Shown here: positions 48,541 through 62,082 of the stretch, one piece after another
Layout: every line of letters starts with the position of its first letter
Position numbering within the stretch: the stretch's first letter is position 1
Origin: Capsaspora owczarzaki ATCC 30864
Taxonomy: Eukaryota; Opisthokonta; Filasterea
DNA: 64,000 bases
Direction of reading: 5' to 3'
NCBI RefSeq assembly: GCF_000151315.2
Contig: NW_011887299.1
Location: forward strand, 407,939 to 471,938
Notes under the pieces: generated by a model
Database searches by the model: none
What the model was told of the DNA's origin: nothing
The model's input: the letters and a program-made list of their open reading frames with translations, nothing else
Position numbers and translations under genes: made by a program

Positions 48541-50062
48541 TTAACCCGAGGTCAACTTGAAATGATCGTCATCGTGGGTCGTGTATACGTGTCCTTCATT
48601 CGTCAGGTCCGTCAGGACATTTCTGGATTGATTGCAACAACAAATGCAGGTCAGTACACAGGCAATAAAAGCGTGAAACCAAGTAAGAGTTGCAAAGTTG
48701 CTTACCGAAGTTGATCCGGGGTGGCATTCGGGAACTGGTCGCGAATATCATCAAACGAGATATCGGGAGAGCTGCCAATCAAGGTCACGAGCTGCGTCGC
48801 GAGCGAGGAGAGATCGCCGGTCTGTGCGTGGGAGCGGAGGAGCGAGCTCGCAGGCTGTCCAGCGCCGCCAGCTCGGTCTTGCAACGAGCCCTTGGTCCGC
48901 TGCAGGTGCGTGAGGATTGCTTCCAAGCTGTGGTGGGTGATTTCGTCAAAGTTGGTGATGGGGTGGAGGGTGGCAGGGTGGATGGAGCGAACGTTTTGGA
49001 ATTCGCGCACGGGACCAGTGATGCGAGCGTAGACGCCCTCGCTGTGTGTGTGAGCAAGTAAGAATGACACCAAAAACAAAACAGAGACAGCACAGTGAGA
49101 AAAGAGAAGAGACTGGGTGACGATGCGCTTTGTTTGGAGCGTGCAAAAAACAACAAACCAAAAAAAAACTTTAGTCTTTGGACGCACCGGAGGTCTGCGT
49201 TGTTCACGGGTCCAAATGCCTTGGCCGTGATTTGAGAGGTACCATCCTCGATGAGATAGGTTCGGTGCGAGGTGACTTCCTGCACACTGCGAATGACGCC
49301 CACGATTTTGACCTATGCCAAAAAAAAAAAAAAAAAAAAGTCGAGTCACCCGGAGGCAAAGCATAAGTGCGTGGCGACATGCACAAGTTCAGAAGGGAAT
49401 CAGAGATGAAAAGGTGGACATGGCCACAGGACAACGAGGACGATTCGAAAAAAAAAAAAAAAAAAAAAGCAAAGCAAAGAAAAAAAGAAAAAAAAAAGTT
49501 TGGCGGCAAAAAATGGAATTTGGCGGGAACGCACCACAGCGAATTCAGCGCCGTCCATGCGCCAGTTGTTGCCTTGAGACGGTGCCATTTGCAATATTTG
49601 ACGGATTGTGCATGAGGTGATGCCCTTCGCACGTGCCTGTAGCAAGGCGTATCGTATCACGGTGAGCCAAGTTGCGCGACATGAACGCGAAAGATGTTTG
49701 CCATGAGTGTGTTTTCCCGCGCTTTTTTTTTCTTTCCTGCTCGTTTCGACCATTTGCTTTGCTTACATTGCCCTTATCCTGGCCATCGCCGTGGGGAGAT
49801 CCGGCCTGCTGCTGCATGTATCCTGCGCCTGGGCTTGTGTTGTATGCCTGAGCGTGGTGTGGAGAGACCCAGCGAGCAAAACGACCAAGGACAAAGGGAA
49901 AAAAAAAATCGCAAAAAAGTTTGTTAGTTGCCTGCACACGAAGAGTTTCAAGTTGCATGGTTGCCGAACAAGCTGCGGGCCGAGTACTATGGAAGCAAGT
50001 AGGTCACGGCAATGACAACGCAGCAAGCAAAGCGAGATGTTAAAACGCATAGAACTCACCAT
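48541..50062 (-). CDS. RPA2: Replication protein A 32-kDa subunit
   Basis: Middle subunit of the single-stranded-DNA-binding RPA trimer. Six exons: 50062-50060, 49847-49767, 49636-49535, 49312-49188, 49041-48706 and 48622-48541, totalling 242 residues with consistent phase. The first exon is the ATG alone, followed by GTGAGT. The protein reads AYNTSPGAGYMQQQ (Gly/Ser/Gln leader), then CTIRQILQM, the OB-fold start VKIVGVIRSVQ and YLIEDGTSQITAKAF. It continues with VREFQNVRSI and FDEITHHSLEAI, then a winged-helix end TNEGHVYTTHDDDHFKLT. These parallel human RPA2 (CTISQLLSA, IVGIIRHAE, NEGHIYSTVDDDHFKST) throughout. Confidence 0.95.
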
Positions 50063-50610
50063 TGGTGGACGAGACAAAAAAAAAAAAAACCAAAAAAAAA
50101 AAAAAGACTGCTCTAATGCAAACTCAGCCAATTTCTGATGTACACTTTTTTTTTTTGCTTGGGGTTACGCGTAATTAATGCTTATAAACTTGTTTTGAAT
50201 GCGTACATGTGTGTAGCATGGCGACTTTGAGTAGGACTGGGGAGAGCCTCGATCGAACTTCACTGCGAACTCTCGAACGGCCGCCCTCCCCACTGGCCAC
50301 CCACCAGCTCCCTGCAAACAGTACAGCATCATCATCGCCTGTCTCGGTCATCTGTCTGTGCCACCCAGGCCACTCATTCCCCGTTTCGCTTGTTTGAGTT
50401 CTCAGTCTCATTTTTTTATTTTTGTATTTTTTTTTGCCCGTTTTCTCGTTGTTATTTGCCTGTGCAACACAGCGACCCCCTTTCAACCCTTACCTCCCCC
50501 CCCTGCTTCGTGTTCTTTGGATTCATTCTTGGTGGTCGTTGTCTGATCTGCCCTCGCGTCTCTTTCTGCCGTTCGTCCAACAAAACCATCCCTCTTCTCC
50601 CCCGCTGTCA
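50063..50610. promoter_or_regulatory. Divergent promoter region, RPA2 / cNBD-F-box gene
   Basis: About 550 bases between opposite start codons. A and T runs lie at 50080-50105 and 50148-50156. No gene seen. Confidence 0.45.
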
Positions 50611-51485
50611 ATGTCTGGAGGCGGCGCGCAGACACGGACGGAGCCTGCAACGCCTCCTTCGCCGTCCTCGTTGCGGTCGATGGCTGCTGGCTTGGAGGTG
50701 CACCATCGCAAGGGTCATGTTCCAGAGCCCCTCAAGCTGGACTCTGCGGCAACAGCAGCACGGCCAGCATCGCACCAGCAGCATCAGCAACAACACATCC
50801 TCACAACGTCCTCGTCCACCTCGTCCACTTTGTCCACCTCGTCGTCGTCGTCCTCGTCGTCCTCCTCGTCTTTGGTCGCAGGACACGCCACCATCACTGC
50901 TGCCGCCGCGGGTGTCGCTGCGCCGCTCGGAGGCAGCAACGCCGCTGGTGTTGGTAGTGCGAGTGCCATTCCCAGTCGCAACGCTGCGCTCAACTTGGCG
51001 TCGCCGCTGCCTTCGCCCACAACGCGCCGACGCCTGGCGAGCCAGCTCGGCCCTGCTGCCAGTGTGCCGAGCGCACCCAATTCTGCCGGCAGCCCCAGCA
51101 CGGGCACCAGCTCGTCTGCCGAGCCGCAAGTGTTTGGCAGCCCCCTCACATCGTCGCTCTTGGCCTCGTCGTCGTCGTCGCTGTCGTCCTCTGCATCGTA
51201 CCCGCCACCACTGTCGCCGCGCAGCCTCATGGCTTCCATGCCACCCGCGCTGTTCAGCACCCCGTCGTCGTTGTCGTCGTCGGGCAGCGCCGGTCGCAGC
51301 CTCCTCTCTGGTGGCGCCGTGACTACCGCGTCGGCCACCGCTTCCTCTGCCGCCGGCAACAGCGCCCACACTACTCCAGCCACTTCCACTGCCAGTCGCT
51401 CCCGCGCCAGCAGTTTTGGCTCGACCTCAGCAGCCGCCGCCGCAGCCGCAGCATCTGAGTCTGGCGAAGGTAACAACTCCACTCG

Positions 51486-51520
<35 letters not shown>

Positions 51521-54500
51521 GGCCGTGTTTCAACATTGCCAGGAGGAGGAGGAGGAGGAGGAGGAGGACGGTGAAGGGGGAAGGGCGAGTTCTTGCGATT
51601 TTGTGCACAACAAGCGATGTTCACCAACAGGCGCGAAGTCTGCTGAGAAACGCTCTGAACAAACGCAAACGATGGAAGAGGAAACAAAAAAAAAAAAAAA
51701 AAAAAAAAAAAAAGCGACGGAGTTCGAATAGAATGTATCAACCAAAAAAAAAAAAAAAAAAAAAAAGAAGGGTCGCGAACACTTTGCTTGTTTTGTTGAT
51801 CATTCCCAACGCAATGGCATGGCGCAATGCAAATGCATGGTAGGGAGAGCAAAGTTGTAGTGGGAAAGAGGAACTGCGGAGACCCTTGCTTGCTGAGCGC
51901 AACAGATAGCTGCCGCTCTTTCTTTTCAAAAAAAAAAAAAAAAAAACCCCTCTGCGAAACGCAGTCCGAGAATTTTTTTTTTTTTTTTTTTTTTTGGCGT
52001 GACAATGTGTTTGACGACATCGAGTTGTCGGGGAATTTTTGCTCTGGAAGCAACTGTGAGTCGGGGAGTGTTGTGCGCGACATGCTCGTTGTGTGTGTGT
52101 GCGCGCGGAGCGATTTGGCGTTTTTTGCATGACGAATTGCCGCCTAAAAGCGATGCAAACCGAACATTTCAACATTGCGTTCACCATGCTCGATGCAATC
52201 GTGACGGTGCTGTTTGTGAAGAGAGCGCCGCGTTGGACTGTTGGATTGGATTGGGTTGACTGACTCGGCTCCTTGCTCACATGTTGCTCTCGCTTCTCTT
52301 GTTCTGAAACACGCTCGGCAGATGTCTCGTCGCCAGTCCGGCTCTTGTCGTTGCAGCTGAAGGAATCGCCGCTCTTCCACAGCTCGTCCAATGCCTTTTT
52401 GGAGCGGCTAGTCGAGACCATGAAGCCGCGCCTGTACAAAGCGAGCGACGTGATTATCAGCTTTGGCGACAGCGGGCGCGCCATGTTTTTCATCTACAAG
52501 GGCGTTGTGGAGATCATTTCTGCCGACAGAGAGACAGTGGCCGCGACCCTTGGCGAGGGCAAGTTTTTTGGTGAAATTGGCCTGCTGTTTGGCGTCCCGC
52601 GCACAGCTACCGTGCGCGCCTTGACGCCTTGCATTCTGTTTGCAATCACACACGACAAGGTCTCGGAGGTGTTTCAAGAATTTCCCGAGATGCGCGCCCA
52701 GATTGAAATGGAGGCGCAGAGTCGCTTCTCGATGGTGAGAGGTCGCGTCCAAGCGTCGCCGGTCTTGGCGCCCACAGCCGACAGCGCGGCCGCTGACAGC
52801 GCACCGCCCGCTATCGCCAGTACCGTGGCACCGGCATTCAGCACTACGACCGCTGCTGCGCTCATGCGAGCGGAAGGTGGTCACTCCAAACAAGCGTCGT
52901 TTGACGATCTCGAAGAGCTATTACGGGCCAATGAAGCTCTTGTTCGGGTAAGCTAGTGGTGATGAGTGGTTTTTTGTGTTGTTGTTTTGTCGGATTTGGT
53001 TTTTTTCATTTCGTTTGGTTTCTCTTTGTTTTTTTTTTTTTTTTTGTTTGTCGGAACGGGTTTTCTTGTTTTGTCTGTTTGTTTGGTTTTTGAACCCAAT
53101 CTTGACACCAACAGCAAATCCCAATGTTCGCACACTGCGACGCTGGTTTTGTTCGAATGGCAGCCGCGCGCGTCCGCCCTCGTACCTTCCCAGCAACCTC
53201 GATTATCTTCCACTACAACGAACCTGGCGATGAGATTTTCTTCCTTCTGAGCGGCTCGGTGTCCGTTTTTGGCCGCGACGACGAAGTGGAGTTTGAGATT
53301 TTGATGCCTGGCAGCTTCTTTGGCGAAGTAAGTCATCCTCACCTGGCCAAACTATTTCCTGCCACACTCAAGGGGGACTGAGCGCCTCTTTTTTGATTCT
53401 TGTTTTTTTTTTAAACAAAAATTCCTATTTCTTTGTTTCGACAGATTGCCGTCTTGTACAACACCACTCGCTTTACGACAGCCGTTGCGCGAGAGGACAT
53501 TGAAACGTTTTCCTTGAGCAAAGCGGACATGAACGATCTTGCTCCCCTGTATCCCGAGATGAAGGAGCGGATTGAAAAGATCTCCAACCGAAGGTACGGA
53601 CGTTTTGATATTTCATGTCTTTGTGCAAGAGTTGGGAGTCTCTCGTTGTTCCTCGCCCGTTTTGTTGCCAAGAATAGTAGCTCACAATCCGACTTCTCCC
53701 TCCCTCCTCTACCTCAAAACAGGTATCGCGACTGGCTGCGAGCAAAACAGCTCGAGACGGCTGCGTCTCCCTCTCGATCGCCCGATCGAAAGTCTCCGGT
53801 TCAAACTCCTGCCCCATCTCCAGTACCATCGCGCAAATTTGGTGCAAACTCGGACGCCACCACCGCCGTGGGTAACGGGTCGCCGCGGCAACCAACAACC
53901 GCGCAAACCTCAGCAACTGGAGTGGGCACGGTGCTCTTTTCCACTCCATTGCTCGGTGCGTCCGCTCCCATGACAGGCAGTCCGGGCAGCATGAGCGCCC
54001 CTGTGTCGCAGCGTGGCTCGCCCGGCTCGCGATCGCCATTGCTCTCTGGCGGTACGCCACCCAACAATAGCAGTACCGCCAATCTGGCCAACAGCGGGCT
54101 AGCTCCGCAACTCCAGCAGCAGCAGCAACAGCAGCAGCCATCTCACCAGCTGTCGCATCTCGTCCACCACAATGGCCTCCTGAACCAGCTGCCCAAGTTG
54201 CAAGTTGGCTCGTTTGGCTCGTCCAATGCTCGTGCGATTTCAGCTCCAGTCACCTCTACCAACAGCACGAACGGATCGCCCAACAACTCGCTGCAAAATC
54301 AAAACACCACCCTTGCGTTCGCGGTCAGCGGGCGGCGCAGCTTCTCTGAGAAGGACCGGCCCAGCTACCTGCAGTCGCAGCAGCAGCTCGCTCAGCAGGC
54401 CCGTCCCATTTTCTCGCCACCGGCTCAGCGTAGTACGTCGATTACCAACATTTCCGACATTTTGCTGCTTCCTGCCAGTGATCCGGCGGCCTCTCAACTC

Positions 54501-57500
54501 GGGGGTGGTATCTCCTCACCTCCAACTGCTGGTTCAGTGCTCAACCTCGCCAACGCCAACGGCCCTTCGCCTGGCTCGGGGCTGGCATCCAAACTTTCAT
54601 CATCGCTGGGCTTCAGCCAAGGGCTGGGTCTGGGCAGCATGGCCGCCTCTGTATCGATGCCCTCGCTTCGAGACATTACGGCGACGGAAGCTCGCGAAAT
54701 GTCCCCTGGAGGTGTTGTGTTCCCGCCCACCATTCTGACCATGGCCAATCGTCGGAGCTTCTCTGCAATGGCACAGCACCAATCCTTTGATGCCACGGCC
54801 GACGGCCAGCCAATGACCCACGCACAGCTGGAGCAGCTTTTGCTTCAGCAGGACGAGAACAACCAAGCAGAGCTGTCTCGACAGGCCACGTCGCATCTTG
54901 CCGCAGCGTCACTGTCCGCCATGCCCCGCTTTGGCAACAATCCTGACTTGCGCCCCCATCAAGTCATCGAGTCACCAGTACCTCATCACTCGTCGACCTC
55001 GGCGTTCCCATTCGCATCGGCGAGCAATAGTGCTCTAAACACATCTGCTGCTGCCGCCGCCGCTGCCGCCGCCATCGCCGCTGCTGCCGGTACGACTGCT
55101 GCTGGAGCTCCTGCCACCGTAGGACCCGCCGAGCCGGTCGATTTGTCGCAGTACCGCCCAGTTGCTGGCCCCTTTGCACCACCTCGCAAGGCCTTCTCCA
55201 TGGAGGACATGAGTCGCCGTCTCACTGCCATGGCAGCCGGTGGCTCGCCGTTGGCGACCTCGATGTCGGGAACACCGGGAAGCGCGACCCGCAGCCCGAC
55301 CGCCAGCTCAACGGGTTTGGACACGCTGCAGCTGGAGGCCATGGCTTCGCCTACCTCCAACTACCACCGTCGCACGCATCGTCGCACGCCATCTGCCGAC
55401 CTTGCCTCTCTCAAGGAGTCGGCAGACGAGAATTCCAACGAGCTGCGCAAACGTGCGTCCATGATGGGCCAGGCATCCCAATCGCCCAACCAGGAAGGGT
55501 CGCCGCGCAATTTGTCCCCCAGTTCTTCGTCCCATCCGTCTCGCCAAAACAGCCGCTCAACGTTGGCAAAGAGCTCCAGCGTTGACCTGCGCCAGACCGG
55601 GTCGCCGCAATCTCCTCAGCTCCTATCCCCGCATCTATCGCCTGCACTGGCCCCGCCGAGTGGAAATGTTGTCGTTTCAGAGTTTCATCTCGACAGCCAG
55701 CAGGGTGCCGCCGATCTTGCTGTCCCTGTGCCCGCTCGCGGCCTTCCGCACCAGTCGTCCAGCCTGAAAGAGTCCTCTCCAAAGCTGGCCGTGTTGCCTG
55801 CGCCGACGAGTCCTGTGGTGACCCCTACAATCACTGTGGAAAGCACGCCCGTCACTGACGAAGTGGTCGCACCATCTTCATCCGTTGATGAGGTCGCGTA
55901 TGATGCCAATGCCGCCGCCGCGGCAGCTGCAGCAGCAGCGGCAGCAGCTGCATCGGGCATGATGTCTGCTTCCCGACATCGAGGTGGGTTTGCCCCTTCC
56001 TTGCCGCCGCATCTGCTTGGCAAAATGTCCGAGCCTGAAACTGTGGACGAGGATGGCTCGGATGGGGCGACTTCCACTGCTGAAGTTACGAGCCAGGAAA
56101 ACAGCGATGAAGAAGACGAAGACGACGATGCCGACGACGACGACGATGATGATGATGACGGCCCTGCTGTCAATCCGTTCGCCAATTTCGGTGCCGGAGG
56201 CTGGGGCACCACCTCAACAGCCGCCGCCCCAGGCACATCTGCTCCAACAACGATGAGCAATCCGGCTGTTGATCGTCTGGTTGCCCAGTCGGTTGGTCGC
56301 CGCAGAGCAAGTGTCGCTGTTTGGCTCCCGACCGTCATGACGGATATTCCGCAAGACGAATCTCGATCGCGCACCTTGCCTGACGATGTGCGCAAGGCCT
56401 TCCTTGCCGAGCAAGAGCGCCGTGCCGCAGCAGACAGCGGACTGACCGTTTCCAACATTGTCGAGCTGCCCGTCACCGTCACCATGCGCATTTTCTCGTG
56501 GCTGGACTTTCCGGATCTTGTGCGCGTGAGCAGAGTGTGTCAAATGTGGCATCGCCTTGCCTTCGCGCCCGAAGTTGTGTCCACCATCGACCTGTCGTCC
56601 GTGCACAAGAAGGTCACCGACACCGTGCTTGACAATCTTACCGAGAAGCTCGGGGACTCTGTGCGGAAGCTATCGCTCCACAACTGTTGGCTGATTACGG
56701 ATAATGGCCTCAGGATTGTTGTAGAGCGATGCCCAAAGCTCGAGTATCTGTCCTTGTTCAGCTGCTGGGACATTACGACCGAAAGCTTGATTCTGCTTGG
56801 CTCGCACTGCCCGAACATTCAGTACTTGGATATTAGCAACTGCCGCAAAATCACGGACGATTCGCTGATTCAGCTGACCGCCAGCTGCTCCACCATTCGT
56901 TGGCTCGAGCTCTCGTACTGCAAGAACATTTCAGATGCGGCAATGGTGGAGGTGCTTGGCACGTGCTCCAACACCTTGCAGCACTTGAATTTGCAACGCT
57001 GCACGCGTCTGACCAAGGAGGCCTTTGCGCCGCTGCGTGTGACGCCAGCCCTGCGCTTGACCAAGCTGATTCTCTCCGACTTGTTTGCTCTCGACGACCA
57101 AACGGTGGCCGACATTGCTGCTGGGTGCCCGCAGCTTCAACACCTCGACATGTCGTTCTGCTTTGGCCTCACAGAAGCCGCGCTGTCCCATCTCGCTCGT
57201 CACTGCAAGGCGCTGGTGCATCTCGATCTTGCCAGCTGCGCGGGCGCCGTCACCGACGCTTCCGTGGATGCGCTGGTCGCCTCCCCCTCCGAGTTGCGCG
57301 TCACTCTGCAGTGGCTGAATCTGCGCAACTGCTCGTCCATCACCGACGACGCGCTTCGCTGCCTCAACGAGAACTGCGCCGTCTTGCAGCATGTCAACCT
57401 GTCCAACTGCAAGCATGTCACTGCCGGCTGTGCCGAGCGCAGCACCAACATTGCCACGGTCGTACTAAATGCCAGCGTTCGTCCTCCAGCAGTGGCGCTT

Positions 57501-57548
57501 GCTAGCAGCAACGCTGCAGGTGCTGCAGTCCCAATGCTGCACGGATGA
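50611..57548 (+). CDS. Two cyclic-nucleotide-binding domains fused to F-box and leucine-rich repeats
   Basis: Exons 50611-51469, 52322-52947, 53115-53327, 53445-53593 and 53723-57548 join in phase to 1890 residues. Residues 1-286 are Ser/Ala-rich. The first cNBD (about 300-425) has the phosphate-binding cassette FFGEIGLLFGVPRTATV. The second (about 500-610) has FFGEIAVLYNTTRFTTAV. Both keep the Gly-Glu and Arg that contact the cyclic phosphate. About 900 low-complexity residues follow, with poly-Gln, poly-Ala and a long Asp/Glu run. An F-box (VSNIVELPVTVTMRIFSWLD, about 1526) and roughly ten FBXL2/AMN1-type LRRs (LEYLSLFSCWDITTESL and similar) complete it. Inferred role: an SCF ubiquitin-ligase adaptor gated by cAMP or cGMP. 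Confidence 0.92.
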
Positions 57549-59328
<1,780 letters not shown>

Positions 59329-61060
59329 TATGGGATTGATGAACTACTTGAAACAGCCAGGCTGCCCGGTAGGCATTCAGGTGGCTCGCTCGATGGGATG
59401 CTGCGCGCGGCCAGCATACGAAGCAAGCGACCCGCTGAAAGCCGCAACCAAGTCGGACGAGACACCTGGGTGGTGGCAGCGCGTGTCTGAATTCTGCACG
59501 GTCCGAGTCTTTTATCAATTCTGGGCGTTGCTGCTGACCTTTTTGTGCTACACTGCCCTGCATCTGGCCCGCAAGCCATCTTCGATCGTTAAGGACACGC
59601 TTGCGCCCAACAACACCAGCCCAAGCGACCCTGGCTGGGAGCCGTTCGTCGACAACCACTCCTTGCTGGGCAATCTGGACTCTGTCTTCCTTGGCGCGTA
59701 TGCTGTTGGCATGTTTGTTTCGGGCCACATTGCAGACCGCATGAGTTTGCGCTTGTTTTTGGTCATTGGCATGTTTGGCACGGCGCTCTTCATGGTGTTC
59801 AACGGCCTCGCGCAGACTTGGAACATTCACAACTTTGGCTACTTTGTCTTTGTGCAAATCGTGATGGGCCTCTTCCAGTCGACAGGCTGGCCCGCTGTGG
59901 TTGCTGTCGTTGGCAACTGGCTTGGCAAGGGTCAGCGTGGCTTGATCATGGGTCTGTGGAACTCCAACTCCTCGGTCGGCAACATTATTGGCGCGGTTGT
60001 GTGCTCTGCCGTGCTTCCTTGGGGCTGGGGCTGGGCCTTCATTGTTCCGGGCATCATCTGCGCTGCCATTGGGCTCTTTCTCTTCTTCTTCCTTGTTGAG
60101 CGGCCCGAGGATGTTGGCATGCTTTCGGTCGAGCAGCAGCGATTGTTTGACGCCCATCGCAACGGCCAATTGGACGACCCTCGCAACGTTCGTGCTGCTG
60201 AGGCTGTCGCGGCCATCTTTGATAGCAAGCTGTCTACAATTCACTCAAAGAACGGCGCCATTTCTCGCAATGGCTCGGCAAAGCAGCTCACCAGCGAAGA
60301 CGGCGTGTCCGACGGCTTGCTGAGCCCTCCTGAACCGCAGTTGGAGCCCATCTCGTTCTGGCGCGCATGGCTCATCCCGGGCGTTGCCATTTACTCTGCT
60401 TCGCTCTTCTTCTGCAAGCTAGTGAGCTACACGTTCATGTTTTGGCTGCCATACTACCTTTCCAACACGCCAGTCGATGGCGAGAAACTAGACAGCTCCT
60501 ATTCGGGCTACCTGTCCACCCTGTTTGATGTCGGCGGTATTATTGGCGGTGTGCTGATTGGGCTGTTCTCTGACATGTTTGACAAGCCGGCCATTTTGAG
60601 CACGGTCTTTTTGTACGTGGCCATTCCCATCATGTACGTCTACCGTGTGTACGGTCCCGTCAACATTGCCACCAACGTTGGTCTCATGATTCTTGCTGGC
60701 ATCGCTGTCCAAGGCCCGTATTCGCTCATCACCACTGCCGTCTCCGCCGATCTTGGTGGGCACGAATCGCTCAAGGGCAACGCCCAGGCACTCGCAACCG
60801 TGACGGCCATCATTGATGGAACCGGATCGATTGGTGCTGCCCTTGGTCCCTCGATCGCCGGCTGGATTGTCGACCCAAACAACGCCGCAACGTGGGACTA
60901 CACGTTCTGGATGCTGATGGGAATGGAGGCCGTCAGTGGCATTTTGCTTTCGCACCTCGTCTACAAGGAGATTCAGCTCATTCGGAAGCGACGAAATGGC
61001 TACACGCAAGTACCGGAACATGCGCCCCCGATCATTCATCGAGTTGCATCTGTGTATTAG
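59329..61060 (+). CDS. SLC37 family sugar-phosphate/phosphate exchanger
   Basis: Major-facilitator transporter of the glucose-6-phosphate/glycerol-3-phosphate exchanger family, in ER or other endomembranes. Seen: [13 protein letters not shown] after TM1 (SLC37: MSRKPISVVK), [18 protein letters not shown] and [19 protein letters not shown]. Then [18 protein letters not shown] and [18 protein letters not shown]. The strongest match is [18 protein letters not shown] with [18 protein letters not shown] central loop of about 90 residues (60090-60340) parts the two six-helix halves. Length from the first ATG is 576 residues. The frame is open upstream for about 20 codons ([17 protein letters not shown]), so an upstream exon with the true start is likely. 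The stop lies in a 20-bp duplicated unit. Confidence 0.92.
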
Positions 61061-61082
61061 AAGTTGCATCTGTGTATTAGAA
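61043..61082 (+). repeat. 20-bp tandem duplication spanning the SLC37 stop codon
   Basis: The unit GTTGCATCTGTGTATTAGAA occurs twice, at 61043-61062 and 61063-61082. The first copy carries the stop codon of the transporter; the second lies in the 3' untranslated region. Confidence 0.92.
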
Positions 61083-61214
61083 TGGGGTGAGAAGCAGGCT
61101 GTGTGAAACGGTTCAATTTTTTTCTCTCGTTTTCTGATGCTTTTGTATTTCTTGATAGTTTCCCCCCCCCCTCCCAGGGGCATTTTTGGTTGGACCTTTC
61201 GATGTCATGTGTAT

Positions 61215-61220
61215 AATAAA
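61215..61220 (+). promoter_or_regulatory. Poly(A) signal AATAAA for SLC37 gene
   Basis: Canonical hexamer 154 bases after the stop codon, in sense orientation. Confidence 0.65.
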
Positions 61221-61522
61221 GCTTTCTGAACAACAGTTCCCCGACAGTGGTACTACAACAACCAAAGCTCAAACAAACAAACAAACAAACAAACAGCAAC
61301 AAAACTAAACAAAAGACACGATTCAATGTGCGGACTGTTGGTGCTGGGACAAGGGATCGAGTGACTTTTGTGGCGCTTTGCCGATTGGGTGAATTGGTGA
61401 ATTTGAGGTAGAAGTCAAACCGCCGACTGAGAATTCGCGACAAGAATTAATAAAACACGGTTTGGGTTTTGACTGCACTTGAATCTCCATCGCTTTTGCC
61501 CATGAGACGTTCATCAAGCACT

Positions 61523-61593
61523 GCGAACGTGGTTCAGTGGCAGAATAGGTCGTTGCCAACGACTTGACCCGAGTCCGATTCTCGGCGTTCGCA
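61523..61593 (+). tRNA. tRNA-Gly (GCC)
   Basis: 71 bases fold as a full cloverleaf. The acceptor GCGAACG pairs with CGTTCGC without mismatch. The D arm is GTTCAGTGGCAGAAT. The anticodon stem GGTCG/CGACT encloses TTGCCAA with anticodon GCC. The T arm is CCGAG-TCCGATT-CTCGG, and the discriminator base is A. There is no intron. A run of nine T begins three bases downstream. The gene is intact and probably functional. Confidence 0.96.
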
Positions 61594-61595
61594 CG

Positions 61596-61604
61596 TTTTT
61601 TTTT
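61596..61604 (+). terminator. RNA polymerase III terminator of tRNA-Gly
   Basis: Nine consecutive T on the coding strand directly after the tRNA end, the usual Pol III stop signal; further T runs follow. Confidence 0.85.
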
Positions 61605-62082
61605 GTTTTTTTTTTCGTTTGTTTTTGTTCGTTGTGTTTGTTTTTGTGATTTCACAATTACATTCACTATCTTCGAGCATGCATGTAATAGTATGCAAAT
61701 TAGGAAGCGACGAAGGAACGAAAAGATCAAATATCGTCAATCTTTCTGTGTTTCAGGTTGTTTGTTTGTTTGTTTGTTTGGTTTCAAGCGCGTGCGTTTC
61801 GGTTTTTCCTTCTTCCCCTTCTGTAAGACCTTGGTAGGGTTAGCCAGGCAATGTTGTTGTGGAAAGTGTGTTATTTCACTTTGCAGACTGGGCTGCAATT
61901 CCAAATGCGCCCTCTCTACACCCGATGGGGAGAATCGGTTGGTCTATGGTGCCTTGTGCGTTTCCTCTCCTTCCAGTTTCAAGGCGTCTTTTTGCCTTCT
62001 CTTTCAGCTTTCCATCCAGCTCAGTCAAGTTTTTTCAGTCTTCTTTCTTTGTTATTTTTTTTTTTTTTTTTTTTTTGCCAAC

